A model generated the notes under the pieces. The model had not been told where the DNA came from. It made no database searches and was given only the letters and a program-made list of their open reading frames with translations. From contig JAJYTS010000009.1 in NCBI GenBank assembly GCA_021792935.1, positions 1 to 37,138 of the forward strand: a DNA stretch of 37,138 nucleotides, given 5' to 3'. Source of the stretch: Bacillota bacterium (GTDB lineage Bacteria > Bacillota > Sulfobacillia > Sulfobacillales > Sulfobacillaceae). The first letter of the stretch is position 1, and every line of letters starts with the position of its first letter. This document shows positions 16,180-25,201 of the stretch, one piece after another. Both the position numbers and the translations under genes were made by a program.

Positions 16180-17494
16180 CCGCATTGCGGTCGTGGGGGG
16201 AGGATTGGCCGGTTGCGAGGCCGCCTGGCAATTAGCGCAGCGCGGCCTTGAGGTTGATCTTTATGAAATGCGGCCTGAGGTTATGACTCCCGCCCATCAC
16301 ACCTCGGCGCTGGCGGAATTGGTTTGCTCCAACTCTTTCGGGGGAGATGAAGGCTTGTCGCCGGCCGCTCTGTTGAAGGCGGAAATGCGGCTTTTCGACT
16401 CGCTCATTCTTAACGCGGGCGCGGACGCGCGGGTGGAAGCGGGGTCCGCTTTGGCAGTGGATCGCGAAGGCTTCAGCCAGGCGGTGACGGCTGTCATTGA
16501 GGCCCACCCTCGCATAACCGTGAACCGAAGCCTGGTGGAAAAGATTCCTGAGGGTCCCGCCATTTTGGCTACCGGCCCCTTAACCCACGCCTCTTTAAGC
16601 AAAGATTTAATGGAGACTTTAGGGGACAACCCGCTCTCCTTTTTTGACGCGGCCGCCCCCATTCTGTTTGGCGACTCCATCGACATGAACCATGCTTTTT
16701 GGGGATCGCGGGAAGGCGGGCAGGATTATATCAACTGCCCATTGACGAAAGTGGAATATGAACCATTTTATGAGGCTTTGATTGGGGCGGAGCAGCATGA
16801 GCGCCACGATTTTGAGGAAGCCGCCTTCTTTGAAGGCTGCCTTCCTATTGAGGAATTAGCCCGGCGGGGAAAACGCACTCCCTTGTTTGGACCGATGAAG
16901 CCAACCGGCCTGTCCAACCCTTTTGAGGATGGACGGCGGCCTTACGCCGTGGTGCAGCTGCGGCGCGACAACGCCGCGGGTTCGCTGTGGAGCATGGTGG
17001 GGTTTCAGACCAATCTGCGCTGGGGGGAGCAAAAGCGGGTGTTTCGCCTGATCCCGGCTCTCGCGGGTGCGGAATTCGCCCGTTATGGGGTGATGCACCG
17101 CAATACCTATTTGAGGAGCCCCTCTATTTTAGACGCCACGCTGGCCGTGCGGGGGCGCCCCCAGTTATTTCTGGCCGGGCAGATGATTGGGGTGGAAGGT
17201 TATATGGAATCGACCGCCGCCGGGATTGTGGCGGCCTTAAATTTGGCCAGGATGGCGGCTGGTCAAGATCTCCTGCAATTCCCCCGCGAAACCATGATGG
17301 GAGCCCTGATGCATTATATCAGCCACGCCGATCCCCAGCATTTTCAACCCATGAACGCGTCATTTGGGTTATTTGAGGTCCCGGACGAAGTTCGGCAAAT
17401 GAAGGAGAAGAGGGCGCGGCGCCAGTGGTTGGCGGATAGGGCCCTGGGACGTCTACGTACCTTTTTGGGTGAGACTCATGCCCGATATGCCTAG
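16160..17494 (+). CDS. trmFO: Folate/FAD-dependent tRNA (uracil54-C5)-methyltransferase TrmFO
   Basis: Makes m5U54 (T54) in tRNA using methylenetetrahydrofolate and FAD. The 444-aa protein begins with the dinucleotide fold IAVVGGGLAGCEAAWQLA and has ELVCSNSFGG, the GPMKPTGLSNP segment and the C-terminal FLAGQMIGVEGYMESTAAG motif. Possible starts are GTG at 16154 and TTG at 16160. The TTG has better spacing from a gagaggga site, and this N-terminus matches the family length. It overlaps topA by 20 bases and xerC by 17. Confidence 0.95.
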   Translation: MKKRLNDRIAVVGGGLAGCEAAWQLAQRGLEVDLYEMRPEVMTPAHHTSALAELVCSNSFGGDEGLSPAALLKAEMRLFDSLILNAGADARVEAGSALAVDREGFSQAVTAVIEAHPRITVNRSLVEKIPEGPAILATGPLTHASLSKDLMETLGDNPLSFFDAAAPILFGDSIDMNHAFWGSREGGQDYINCPLTKVEYEPFYEALIGAEQHERHDFEEAAFFEGCLPIEELARRGKRTPLFGPMKPTGLSNPFEDGRRPYAVVQLRRDNAAGSLWSMVGFQTNLRWGEQKRVFRLIPALAGAEFARYGVMHRNTYLRSPSILDATLAVRGRPQLFLAGQMIGVEGYMESTAAGIVAALNLARMAAGQDLLQFPRETMMGALMHYISHADPQHFQPMNASFGLFEVPDEVRQMKEKRARRQWLADRALGRLRTFLGETHARYA

Positions 17495-18371
17495 CCCCGC
17501 CCACTCCCTTATGCAAGCCTATCTGCGCCACTTGGACGCGGTTGAGGAAGTGTCGGAGCATACACTCAAAGCCTATACGAGCGATTTGACACAGTTTTTG
17601 CGATTTGTGGGGCCGCTTGAGGGGGTGGACGCCAAGCTGGTCCGGCGTTATTTAGCCCATTTGGGAAGCCGCGGAGTATCGGCGCGCAGTGTCGCCCGCA
17701 AACTGTCGGTGATTCGAAGTTTCTTTCGATATTTAGAGCGGGAAGATCTGGCGTTGGCCAATCCCGCCAAGCGGGTTTTGGCTCCGCGTTTTCGCCGCGG
17801 CTTGCCTCGGGTGCTGACGGTGGAGGAGATGCGGCAGTACATCGAGACGGCGATGAGAGAGACCGGCCCCTTAGGGCTGCGCAACTGGGCTCTTATCGAA
17901 ATCATGTATGGAGGAGGGCTGCGCAGCCAGGAAGCGGTGGACTTAAATTTACGCGACCTGGACGGGGGCGGGGGACTGGTGCATGCCCTGGGCAAAGGCA
18001 AAAAAGAGCGCATTGTGCCAATCGGCCAGTTTGCTCTCACCGCCTTGCGGCAATACCTGGAAAAAGGACGGCCAATGCTTGCCCCGTCCTCGCAAAAGGC
18101 GCTTTTCGTCAATGCCCGGGGAGGGCGGTTAACGACGCGCAGTGTGCGGCGCATTGTCAAGGCCACTTTGGTGAAGAGCGCCTTGCACCGCAATATTAGT
18201 CCCCACTGGCTCAGGCACTCTTACGCCACGCATATGCTGATGGGGGGAGCGGACTTAAGGGTCGTTCAGGAACTATTGGGCCATGAAAGTTTAAGAACGA
18301 CGCAAATCTATACGTATGTCTCGCAGGAGCAATTGGGCCGCATCTATCAGAACACCCATCCCAGGGCGTAG
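17478..18371 (+). CDS. xerC: Tyrosine recombinase XerC
   Basis: Site-specific recombinase that resolves chromosome dimers at dif. The 297-aa protein has the N-terminal SAM-like core-binding domain (YLRHLDAVEEVSEHTLKAYTSDL) and the catalytic domain. The domain's residues are visible as Arg in YGGGLRSQEA, Lys in ALGKGKKERIVPIG, His-x-x-Arg in HWLRHSYATHM, His in LLGHESL, and the nucleophilic Tyr in TTQIYTYV. The ATG at 17478 is chosen; a GTG nine bases earlier is possible. Its place before hslV/hslU/codY is the conserved Firmicutes arrangement, which favours XerC over an integrase. Confidence 0.93.
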   Translation: MPDMPSPAHSLMQAYLRHLDAVEEVSEHTLKAYTSDLTQFLRFVGPLEGVDAKLVRRYLAHLGSRGVSARSVARKLSVIRSFFRYLEREDLALANPAKRVLAPRFRRGLPRVLTVEEMRQYIETAMRETGPLGLRNWALIEIMYGGGLRSQEAVDLNLRDLDGGGGLVHALGKGKKERIVPIGQFALTALRQYLEKGRPMLAPSSQKALFVNARGGRLTTRSVRRIVKATLVKSALHRNISPHWLRHSYATHMLMGGADLRVVQELLGHESLRTTQIYTYVSQEQLGRIYQNTHPRA

Positions 18372-18393
18372 AATACCGTAGGGAGGAAACCAT

Positions 18394-18936
18394 GTGATTG
18401 AATTTCACGGCACAACCATCTTGGCCGTGGTGCGGGATGGCCAAGCTGTCCTTGGCGGAGACGGCCAGGTGACTTTTGGGCAAAACACTATTATGAAGCA
18501 CACCGCCAAAAAAGTTCGACGCCTGTACCATGGGCAGATTTTGGCCGGTTTCGCGGGCGCGGTGGCCGATGCTCTCACGTTGTTTGAACGATTTGAGGGA
18601 AAGTTGGAGGAAAGCCACGGCAATCTTCCCCGGGCAGCGGTGGCCTTAAGCCGGGAATGGCGTACCGACCGCATGCTGGGTAAATTGGAGGCGCTGTTGC
18701 TGGTAGCCGACCGTCAGAACTTATTTGTATTGTCGGGAACCGGTGAAGTGATTGAGCCGGATGACGGAATTGCCGCGGTAGGATCGGGGGGCACGTACGC
18801 CTTGGCGGCTGCTCGGGCACTGGCCTCGGTTGACAGCGGGCTATCGCCGGAGGATTTGGTGCGCCGCTCTTTAGAAATCGCGGCCGACATTTGCATCTAC
18901 ACCAACCATCAACTAACGGTTGAATCGCTACAGTAG
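18394..18936 (+). CDS. hslV: ATP-dependent protease proteolytic subunit HslV (ClpQ/CodW)
   Basis: Two-ring threonine-type peptidase chamber that works with HslU. The 180-aa product reads [12 protein letters not shown], so the nucleophile is probably Thr7 after removal of a short propeptide. [10 protein letters not shown], the KKVRRLY segment, AVGSGG and the end GDICIYTN-like ([10 protein letters not shown]) match the family. The start is GTG at 18394 after gggaggaaacc. Bacillus has the same order xerC-hslV-hslU-codY. Confidence 0.95.
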   Translation: MIEFHGTTILAVVRDGQAVLGGDGQVTFGQNTIMKHTAKKVRRLYHGQILAGFAGAVADALTLFERFEGKLEESHGNLPRAAVALSREWRTDRMLGKLEALLLVADRQNLFVLSGTGEVIEPDDGIAAVGSGGTYALAAARALASVDSGLSPEDLVRRSLEIAADICIYTNHQLTVESLQ

Positions 18937-18944
18937 GAGGCGCC

Positions 18945-20351
18945 ATGGACGAATCGTTGCTCACTCCGAGTCGGATTGTGGAAGAGTTAGATAAATATAT
19001 CGTGGGGCAAAACGATGCCAAGCGGGCGGTGGCAATCGCCCTGCGCCACCGTTGGCGGCGGGGGAGACTGGACCCGGAGCTGCAGGAGGAAATAACCCCA
19101 AAGAACATTTTAATGATAGGCCCTACCGGGGTGGGCAAAACGGAAGTGGCGCGGCGTTTGGCGCGATTGCTGCGGGTGCCTTTCGTGAAAGTGGAGGCGA
19201 CCAAGTTCACGGAAGTGGGGTACGTGGGACGCGACGTGGACGCCATGGTGCGCGATTTGGTCGAAACCTCCATTCGCATGGTGAAGGAAGATCGCGGTCA
19301 GCAGGTGAAAGAGCGGGCTGAGCGAATGGCGGAGGATCGCATCGTGGAGGCGATGGCGCCATATCCCGAGGATAACTCGGGGTCCAAGGGCAATCCCTTT
19401 GAGATGTTTTTTGGCGGCGGCACCAATTCCAACAATACCCGCGTCCCCAATTCCGAGGAGCGGATGCGGATTGATGAAGAGCGCCGGCGCATCCGGGAGA
19501 AGCTTCGCTTAAAGGGAATGGAGCACGAGGTTGTTGAGATTGAGGTAGAAGACCAGAGTCCGGCCTTTCCGATGATGGGGGGCATGCCGGGGATGGAAAA
19601 TCAAATGAATTTGGGGGAGATGTTTCAGGGGTTTTTGCCTAAGCGCACCAAACGCCGCAAGATGACGGTGGCGGAGGCGCGCCGGGTACTGACCCAGGAA
19701 GAAGCGGATAAATTGATTGACAGCGATGCGGTCAATACCGACGCGGTATGGCGCGCCGAACAGCAAGGCATCATTTTTATCGACGAGTTTGACAAGATTG
19801 CCGGGGGACACGAAGGCAGTCGTGGACCCGATGTATCCCGGGAGGGGGTGCAGCGGGATATTCTTCCCATTGTGGAAGGGTCGACGGTGCAAACCAAATA
19901 TGGTCCAGTAAAAACGGATCACATTCTGTTTATGGCCGCCGGAGCTTTTCATGTGTCAAAACCTAGCGATTTAATTCCCGAATTGCAAGGGCGTTTCCCG
20001 ATTCGTGTGGAGTTTGATGCCTTGACGGAGGAGGACTTTTACCGGATCTTGACAGAGCCCAAGCACTCTTTAATCTTTCAGTATCAGGCGCTGCTGGGGG
20101 CCGAGGGAGTGACGGCGCAGTTTGACGAGAGCGCCTTGCGCAGCATGGCGCGATATGCTTTTCAGGTCAATCGCGACAGTGAGAATATTGGGGCAAGGCG
20201 CCTGCACACGATTTTGGAAAAGGTACTGGAGGAATTAAGCTTTAGCGCCTCCGAGCTTAGCGGCCAAACCATTACCGTGACAGACCGCTATGTTGATGAA
20301 CGCTTGTCCGGCATTGCCGAAAACATTGACATCAATAGATATATACTCTGA
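18945..20351 (+). CDS. hslU: ATP-dependent protease ATPase subunit HslU (ClpY)
   Basis: AAA+ unfoldase that feeds HslV. The 468-aa protein has Walker [16 protein letters not shown], the pore motif [10 protein letters not shown], Walker [13 protein letters not shown], the I domain (about residues 110-235, here with a Gly/Asn-rich and Met-rich loop) and the C-terminal hook ending in hydrophobic residues (INRYIL) that inserts into HslV. The ATG follows taggaggcgcc, eight bases after the hslV stop. Confidence 0.96.
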   Translation: MDESLLTPSRIVEELDKYIVGQNDAKRAVAIALRHRWRRGRLDPELQEEITPKNILMIGPTGVGKTEVARRLARLLRVPFVKVEATKFTEVGYVGRDVDAMVRDLVETSIRMVKEDRGQQVKERAERMAEDRIVEAMAPYPEDNSGSKGNPFEMFFGGGTNSNNTRVPNSEERMRIDEERRRIREKLRLKGMEHEVVEIEVEDQSPAFPMMGGMPGMENQMNLGEMFQGFLPKRTKRRKMTVAEARRVLTQEEADKLIDSDAVNTDAVWRAEQQGIIFIDEFDKIAGGHEGSRGPDVSREGVQRDILPIVEGSTVQTKYGPVKTDHILFMAAGAFHVSKPSDLIPELQGRFPIRVEFDALTEEDFYRILTEPKHSLIFQYQALLGAEGVTAQFDESALRSMARYAFQVNRDSENIGARRLHTILEKVLEELSFSASELSGQTITVTDRYVDERLSGIAENIDINRYIL

Positions 20352-20388
20352 ATTTTTGTTTTCGTCACCACCTTTAGAGCCTTCTCCG

Positions 20389-20397
20389 TGCTATAAT
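20389..20397 (+). promoter_or_regulatory. Extended -10 promoter of codY
   Basis: TGCTATAAT is a perfect extended -10 element. No good -35 lies 17 bases upstream, as often seen with extended -10 promoters. Transcription would start near 20404, which supports the codY start at 20440 and not at the GTG at 20404. Confidence 0.6.
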
Positions 20398-20439
20398 TGG
20401 TGAGTGAAAATTTCCTGTCGACCAGAGGGGGACAATGTC

Positions 20440-21219
20440 GTGGAAAAGCTTCTTGACAAGTCTCGGCGTATCAACCGCCTTTTGCAGCGTTCAGCCGGAC
20501 AGCCTGTTAATTTTGAGGAAATGGCGCAACTTTTGTGCGAGTTGGTGCGCGCGAATGTGTACGTGGTGAGTCGCCGCGGAAAGATTTTGGGATATGCGCT
20601 GGATTCGTTTGAGTGCGATGTCATGCTGAACGAGGTGTTGCCGGCCGAATCGTTTCCCCAAAGCTACAATCAAGGGTTGCTAAAAGTGGACGAGACCCGG
20701 CCTAACGTGACACAGGAAAAGCAACGTTGCGTCTTTTTCCCCGACAAGCCGTGCCTGCACGAGAATAAGATTACGACAGTAGTTCCCATCAATGGGGGCG
20801 GTGACCGCTTAGGCACATTAATTTTGGCCCGTTTTGGCCACGAGTTTGATGACGAGGACCTGATATTGGCGGAATATGGCGCCACGGTGGTGGCGATGGA
20901 GATTCTCCGTTCCAAGTCGGATGAATTGGAAATGGAGGCCCGCAAGAAGACGGCGGTGAAGGTGGCCATTGACACCTTGTCCTATTCCGAGTTGGAAGCG
21001 GTACAACACATATTTGAAGAGTTAGGTGGACCTGAAGGACTTTTGGTGGCGTCTAAAATTGCTGACCGCGTGGGCATCACCCGATCGGTCATCGTTAATG
21101 CGTTGCGGAAATTCGAGTCGGCCGGTGTGATTGAGTCGCGTTCGTTGGGAATGAAGGGAACGCACATCCGGGTTCTTAACGACCGTCTCCTGGGAGAACT
21201 GCGCAAACTGCAGCGGTAA
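20440..21219 (+). CDS. codY: GTP- and branched-chain amino acid-sensing repressor CodY
   Basis: Global nutrient regulator of Firmicutes. The 259-aa protein has the N-terminal GAF ligand domain ([42 protein letters not shown]) and the C-terminal winged helix with the nearly invariant [20 protein letters not shown]. The frame opens at a GTG at 20404, but the GTG at 20440 follows agaggggga with correct spacing and matches the family N-terminus. It follows hslU but has its own promoter and terminator. Whether CodY regulates any gene in this window cannot be told from the sequence. Confidence 0.97.
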   Translation: MEKLLDKSRRINRLLQRSAGQPVNFEEMAQLLCELVRANVYVVSRRGKILGYALDSFECDVMLNEVLPAESFPQSYNQGLLKVDETRPNVTQEKQRCVFFPDKPCLHENKITTVVPINGGGDRLGTLILARFGHEFDDEDLILAEYGATVVAMEILRSKSDELEMEARKKTAVKVAIDTLSYSELEAVQHIFEELGGPEGLLVASKIADRVGITRSVIVNALRKFESAGVIESRSLGMKGTHIRVLNDRLLGELRKLQR

Positions 21220-21237
21220 TGGTCTAGAGCGATTTCT

Positions 21238-21270
21238 GGCTCGGGAATTTGTTTCCCGGGCCTTTTTATT
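21238..21270 (+). terminator. Rho-independent terminator after codY
   Basis: A 10-bp stem with one G-U pair (GGCTCGGGAA at 21238-21247 with TTCCCGGGCC at 21253-21262) has a 5-base loop and is followed by tttttatt. It lies 18 bases after the codY stop. Confidence 0.9.
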
Positions 21271-21341
21271 GGGATTTCAGAGGTATGGAGTTGAGGCAGG
21301 GGGCGCATCCTAGACGAAAGTCATCGCGGGAGGTTAAGCTT

Positions 21342-22043
21342 ATGCCCTGGATTAGTTTTATTTTGGCGTCCCTGTTTTCCTGGTTTCCTCTGCATCATCA
21401 GGCCGCCGTTACTAGACCCGCCCCCTTAATTAAGCAGGTTCTGACGACTCAAAAGGTGGCGGCGCTCACCTTTGATGACGGCCCCAACCCTAAATGGACC
21501 CCAAAAATATTGCGGATATTGAAGGATAATCATGTGCACGCCACTTTTTTTGTTATTGGCAGCCATGCCATGCAGCAACCCCTGCTGTTAAAAGAGGAAG
21601 TGGATGCCAAGATGGAAATTGGCAACCACGGATTTCAACATATTATATTGCGCAACAAGGGGGCACAGGCCGTCAAGCATGAGATTGAGCAGAACGAATC
21701 GCTGCTAACCTCTTTGGGGGTGCCCAAGCCCACGCTCTATCGCTTGCCGGCGGGCAGTTCCGACAGCACCGCCCTGAAAGTATTGGGGGAAATGGGGTAT
21801 CGGGTGATTGGCTGGTCGGTCGATACTCGCGACTGGCGGCACCGTTATACCGCCGAGCAAATGGTGAAACTGGTGCAAAAGCAGATTAGCCCAGGTGCCG
21901 TGATTATTTTTCACGATGGCCCCAACTCTTCGCAAGCGACCGTTGACGCCGTCAAGCAAATTATTCCCGATTTAACCCGGCAAGGCTGGAAGTTTGATAC
22001 GGTTTCGCAGATGCTCAAGTTAGAAAAGTTTTCCCACCACTAA
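21342..22043 (+). CDS. NodB-type polysaccharide deacetylase
   Basis: Probable extracytoplasmic metal-dependent deacetylase of carbohydrate esterase family 4, acting on peptidoglycan or another N-acetylated glycan. The 233-aa protein has a hydrophobic N-terminus (about residues 3-15: signal peptide or anchor), TFDDGP (43-48, catalytic Asp and metal Asp), the metal histidines in GNHGFQH (His96, His100), RLPAGSSD, the DTRDWR motif and FHDG near the C-terminus. The frame is open from 21249, but the ATG at 21342 follows gggaggttaagctt. It is preceded by the codY terminator, so it is a separate unit. Confidence 0.88.
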   Translation: MPWISFILASLFSWFPLHHQAAVTRPAPLIKQVLTTQKVAALTFDDGPNPKWTPKILRILKDNHVHATFFVIGSHAMQQPLLLKEEVDAKMEIGNHGFQHIILRNKGAQAVKHEIEQNESLLTSLGVPKPTLYRLPAGSSDSTALKVLGEMGYRVIGWSVDTRDWRHRYTAEQMVKLVQKQISPGAVIIFHDGPNSSQATVDAVKQIIPDLTRQGWKFDTVSQMLKLEKFSHH

Positions 22044-22107
22044 AAGAGATGGGGAGACTAGGCCGTTAGAGCCTGGTTTTGTCCGTCCTCGAATCTCATT
22101 AGCTACG

Positions 22108-22131
22108 GCCAGCACGCGGCGCGGTGCTGGC
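22108..22131 (+). terminator. Hairpin downstream of the deacetylase gene
   Basis: A perfect 8-bp stem (GCCAGCAC at 22108-22115 with GTGCTGGC at 22124-22131) is followed by only ttt. It is probably a weak terminator. The surrounding stretch (22044-22331) has no gene. TTTCCA and TACGAT with a 17-base spacer, just before 22233, could be the promoter of the next gene. Confidence 0.4.
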
Positions 22132-22331
22132 TTTGGCACGCCATCCGGGCCACACCCCGACGCTGTGTTTGTTTCCTCTTAAGACCTCTCTTTTTTACTT
22201 GTTTGTTTCCACGTCCCCGCATTTAGGCTACGATGAATCCAGTTTGGGCGCCATCAATGCCAGAGGTGGGTTGCGGCCGCAACTTGCGCCGGATTGTCAG
22301 TGGGGGAACAGACAGATTTAGGGGGCGGTCG

Positions 22332-23144
22332 ATGCAGGCCACGGTTGTTGCATTAGTTGTGGTTTCCGCGTTTTTTCATTTGGGATGGAATCTGGTGATA
22401 CGCGGGCGTTCTGGAAGTCTTCTTTTCGTATGGTGGCTAACCCTGTTTGGAGGTTTAGTGGCTACGGCCTTGACCCTGATTTTGCGCATTCCTCTTCAGT
22501 TTGGGCAGGTGTGGCCCTGGCTGGCAGGCACCATCGCGTTTCATGCGCTCTATTTCTTAGGGTTATCCCGTTCCTATAAAGATGGCGCGTTGGCGGAAGT
22601 ATACTCGGCCACCCGGGGCGGGGGAGTTCTGGGAACCACCTTGTTGGCGGGGCTGCTCTTTCACCAGCGATTGCCGCTTCTGACGCTAATAGGGGTTGTG
22701 GCGGTTTCACTCTTGATTATTGTGCCGGCGCTAAGGGGTCGGCAGAAGCCGGGTGTTATTTTGTGGGCCGCATTGGTAGCGCTGACTATTGCCGTTTATT
22801 CCACAGTTGACAGCCATGGGGTGCGCCTGTTATCGCCCATCCCCTATATCGCCTGTCAGTTTTTAGGTGTTGCCGCCATTTTGGCTCCCTGGGCTTGGCG
22901 CGACCACTCGCCCGTTGACAAGCGGCTGGCAGTAGGGGCGGGAATGATGAGCGTGGTCTCGTATTTGCTCATCCTTTACGCTTATCAACGCGCCTCGGCG
23001 GCTCCGGTGGTGGCCTTGCGGCAAATAGGGATTGCCGTGTCGCCTTTAGCGGGCTGGCTCCTTTTAAAGGAGCGAGTGCGCCGCTACACCTGGTGGGTTT
23101 CCCTGGGCATTGCCCTCGGATCAGTGTTGATTGTGCTGGGATAG
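22332..23144 (+). CDS. EamA/DMT-superfamily transporter
   Basis: Integral membrane protein of 270 aa with about nine to ten helices in two similar halves, as in EamA (DUF6-type) drug/metabolite transporters. The second half ends in the usual ALRQIGIAVSPLAGWLLLKE segment and the final helix. The frame opens at an ATG at 22233, but the ATG at 22332 after ggggcggtcg starts directly at the first helix. The substrate cannot be inferred. The NUDIX gene follows after 20 bases, probably in the same operon. The last ~90 bases of this gene are duplicated in decayed form downstream. Confidence 0.8.
   Translation: MQATVVALVVVSAFFHLGWNLVIRGRSGSLLFVWWLTLFGGLVATALTLILRIPLQFGQVWPWLAGTIAFHALYFLGLSRSYKDGALAEVYSATRGGGVLGTTLLAGLLFHQRLPLLTLIGVVAVSLLIIVPALRGRQKPGVILWAALVALTIAVYSTVDSHGVRLLSPIPYIACQFLGVAAILAPWAWRDHSPVDKRLAVGAGMMSVVSYLLILYAYQRASAAPVVALRQIGIAVSPLAGWLLLKERVRRYTWWVSLGIALGSVLIVLG
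23053..23143 (+). repeat. Direct repeat, copy 1 (3' end of the EamA gene)
   Basis: This stretch, encoding the last ~27 residues of the transporter, has a clearly related copy at 23651-23737 on the same strand. The two share ttccctgggca and ttgattgtgctgggata exactly. Confidence 0.8.
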
Positions 23145-23164
23145 CCAAGGGAGGTGGGGGGCCG

Positions 23165-23641
23165 ATGCCCATGTCGCCATATTACCGCAAGCTGCGGGAA
23201 AAGATTGGAACCACCCGGATTTTTAGTCCGAGTGTGGTGGGAATTGTGCGCAATCCCAAGGGTGAGGTTCTCTGTGTGAAAGATCGTGAATCTCAGATTT
23301 GGGGACTGCCGGCGGGAGCCATGGAACTCGGTGAAACCCCGGCTCAAGCTATAGTGCGGGAAATGCTTGAGGAAACCGGGCTTTCAGTGCGGCCCAAGAA
23401 GCTTTTAGGAGTATTTGGCGGTGAGCGCTTTCGCTGGACTTATCCTGACGGCAATCAGGTGGAATATGTAATCGTCGCGTTTGATTGTGAGGTGCTGGGG
23501 GGAGTGCTGAAGCCGCAAGACGGAGAAATTGAGGCCTTTAACTATTTCTCTGTGGATGCCCTTCCACCACTGCCGCTCCCCTATCCGAAGTCTCTTTTTT
23601 CTTCTTCCGAGCCATCACTGGTGCGTTATGAATCGGAGTAG
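23165..23641 (+). CDS. NUDIX hydrolase
   Basis: Hydrolyses a nucleoside diphosphate linked to another moiety; the substrate is unknown. The 158-aa protein has a perfect NUDIX box (residues 51-73: G-x5-E-x7-R-E-x2-E-E-x-G-L, read as GAMELGETPAQ followed by AIVREMLEETGL). It starts with MPMSPYYRKLREKIG, an N-terminus often seen in ADP-ribose-pyrophosphatase-like Firmicutes proteins. The ATG at 23165 follows a strong gggaggtgg site. The open frame upstream overlaps the EamA gene and is not coding. It lies between the two copies of the direct repeat. Confidence 0.88.
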   Translation: MPMSPYYRKLREKIGTTRIFSPSVVGIVRNPKGEVLCVKDRESQIWGLPAGAMELGETPAQAIVREMLEETGLSVRPKKLLGVFGGERFRWTYPDGNQVEYVIVAFDCEVLGGVLKPQDGEIEAFNYFSVDALPPLPLPYPKSLFSSSEPSLVRYESE

Positions 23642-23650
23642 GACAACCAA

Positions 23651-23737
23651 GGCTTTTTAAGGGAGCGGGTACGCCATTACACCATGGGGGGTTCCCTGGG
23701 CAATGCCATGAGACCGGGGTTGATTGTGCTGGGATAA
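23651..23737 (+). pseudogene. Direct repeat, copy 2: decayed 3' end of an EamA transporter gene
   Basis: This is a second copy of the EamA gene tail, still in frame to its own stop codon. Compared with copy 1, 16 of the last 26 residues are identical (for instance ERVR.YT and LIVLG). It has no upstream part and no start codon, so it is a remnant of a duplicated or second transporter gene. Confidence 0.7.
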
Positions 23738-23831
23738 CACGTCTTCGTGACCCTAAGCCGGATTCCGGCGCGCCCGCGGCGAAACTTAGGCGGCCGCGAA
23801 GCCCTACGGGACGTCTATGCGTGGCGTCTCT

Positions 23832-23944
23832 AATGGCTGGTCCGCGTTCGGTCGGGCGCCGGGGTATTGGGACTTGGTTGGTTGGGGCTTTTGAATGTGG
23901 CATCTCTGTTTCTGTCCATGAAACCTGTGAAGGACCACGGTTAA
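23832..23944 (+). pseudogene. Possible C-terminal remnant of a membrane transporter
   Basis: Between a TAA near 23830 and the TAA at 23942 a frame reads through a hydrophobic helix (GVLGLGWLGLLNVASLFLSM) followed by KPVKDHG, the usual look of the last helix of an MFS-type carrier. It has no start codon and nothing upstream in the same frame. This is an impression from hydrophobicity only. Confidence 0.3.
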
Positions 23945-23953
23945 CGTAGGGTA

Positions 23954-23969
23954 GTTGTCCCCCGACAAC
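23954..23969. promoter_or_regulatory. Palindrome resembling the ArsR/MFS operator
   Basis: GTTGTCCCCCGACAAC has the same 6-4-6 layout and core TTGTC-N4-GACAA as the operator candidate at 34818-34833. It sits just after the transporter remnant. It may be an orphaned binding site, or simply a small hairpin. Confidence 0.3.
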
Positions 23970-24378
23970 CTGGTCACCCAGCAAGGTCTAACAGACGTCC
24001 CGCCGGGCACTTTCTCCCAGTTATGATTAATTCCACCTGGCAAATCACCCATGCAACGGATCAGACCCCGACAAATCAATCGGCGAGCGTATGATATTTT
24101 CGGGAAAACTTTCAATGTCACCTCCGGAGTGAGTGTTGCGTTAACCCATAGAGATAGCCTTGAAAGGAGCGCGTTCCATACAACTGATTCCTCGCGTTAT
24201 CGTACTGCGAGGAGCTACCATGATCACCCTTCCTGTGCCTGCAGCTTTTGGAAAGGGTCCCACGCTCCCGGCGTCTCCCGGTCATCCTTCAGCTCTGACG
24301 CATCGTCGCGTCGTCTCGTACGCCCCCGCGCGAATGGGACGGTAACGCCACCGGCACAACGTAAGCGTATAACTGTTC

Positions 24379-24567
24379 TCACCTTTGCGCGTGGTCTCGG
24401 GCCTCATGGCGGACCCAGCGCTCTAACGTGCCCCAATCACACCCATACTGGACCAGCTGCACGATATCCCAAATGGTATCCGGCCGGGGCCACGGTCCCA
24501 AAAACTGCTCACAGTCGGCCGCTAAATCCGGAAGCGCCGCCACCGGGTAATGCCCTGTGCGGAGGAT
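24379..24567 (-). pseudogene. Anonymous open frame without start, possible gene fragment
   Basis: On the minus strand a frame runs between two stops for about 62 codons with protein-like composition (PDLAADCEQFLGPWPRPDTI near its start, then WDIVQLVQYGCDWGTLERWV). No ATG/GTG starts it, and it is not continued upstream. It may be the tail of a lost gene. Apart from this and the two remnants listed before it, the stretch 23740-24900 shows nothing I can support; the open frames on the plus strand have no coding look. Confidence 0.25.
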
Positions 24568-24914
24568 TCAATGGTCCGGGGGATTCGAGCCCCTGTCCAC
24601 GGCGCCACCAAAGCCAGCCCTGCATCATCGACCTGTGTAGGTGGTGTCCTAACGGGTCCGTTGACACCAGGCGAGGGGCTCTTGTTGTTCGTGAGCGGAA
24701 TGGTTGTGGCCGCGGTGGTGTTGGGCAGTTAAAGTGCGGTGATAAAAGTCCTCAGTAATAAGACCTAAAGGGAGCGGCGGGATTACACAGGATGTTATGG
24801 TTCTCGGGACCATTGGAGAGCGCTAAATCCGCCTAACCGTATCTCCGGCAGGAATCCATGGATGACAACCGTTTGTGAAGGAGTGATGAATCGTGGCCTT
24901 GATGGTTGATCGAT

Positions 24915-25201
24915 TTGGGTTAGCCGCGTTGGCCAATCCAAAACGACGCAGCAAATCGTCAGTCACTTCACCCGGATTTTAGAGATGGCGGAGTTTGCCC
25001 ATCATGATGAGATTTTCCCGCCCCGTCAACACTTCGCGCGAATTGCCCGGTGAGGCTAATAGACTGCCGCACCCGCTCGGGCTGCGACACCACGTCGAAC
25101 CCATTGACGGCGGCAGTTCCGTGGTCTGGCTTCACGAGCGTGGCAAGAAATTTGACACGCGTAGTCTTGCCCGCCCCGTTAGAACCCAGCAGGGCGAGGT
25201 C
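24915..25201 (-). pseudogene. Truncated DrrA-like ABC transporter ATPase
   Basis: The minus strand reads [14 protein letters not shown] (Walker [10 protein letters not shown]), then [31 protein letters not shown] and, after a frameshift, [19 protein letters not shown] stop codon and then DDLLRRFGLANAANP follow. These are the successive landmarks of daunorubicin-resistance-type (DrrA) ABC ATPases. The ~35 residues before Walker A and everything from the signature motif on are missing. It is directly fused to the PadR remnant upstream on the same strand. Confidence 0.75.

Noticed and set aside
20351-20412. CodY-box-like AT-rich stretches around the codY promoter
   Set aside because: AATTTTTGTTTTC and GAAAATTT each match only half of the consensus palindrome, so autoregulation cannot be claimed.
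24573-24602. tRNA/tmRNA 3'-end-like sequence (gattcgagcccc ... ccacca), possible att site
   Set aside because: The distance from the T-loop-like part to CCA is about five bases too long, the acceptor stem has no partner, and no tRNA or tmRNA body is visible on either strand.
24051-24758. Long open frame on the plus strand (235 codons)
   Set aside because: Composition is Arg/Pro/Ser/His-rich and low in typical core residues, no ribosome site, no recognisable motif; looks like chance in GC-rich DNA.
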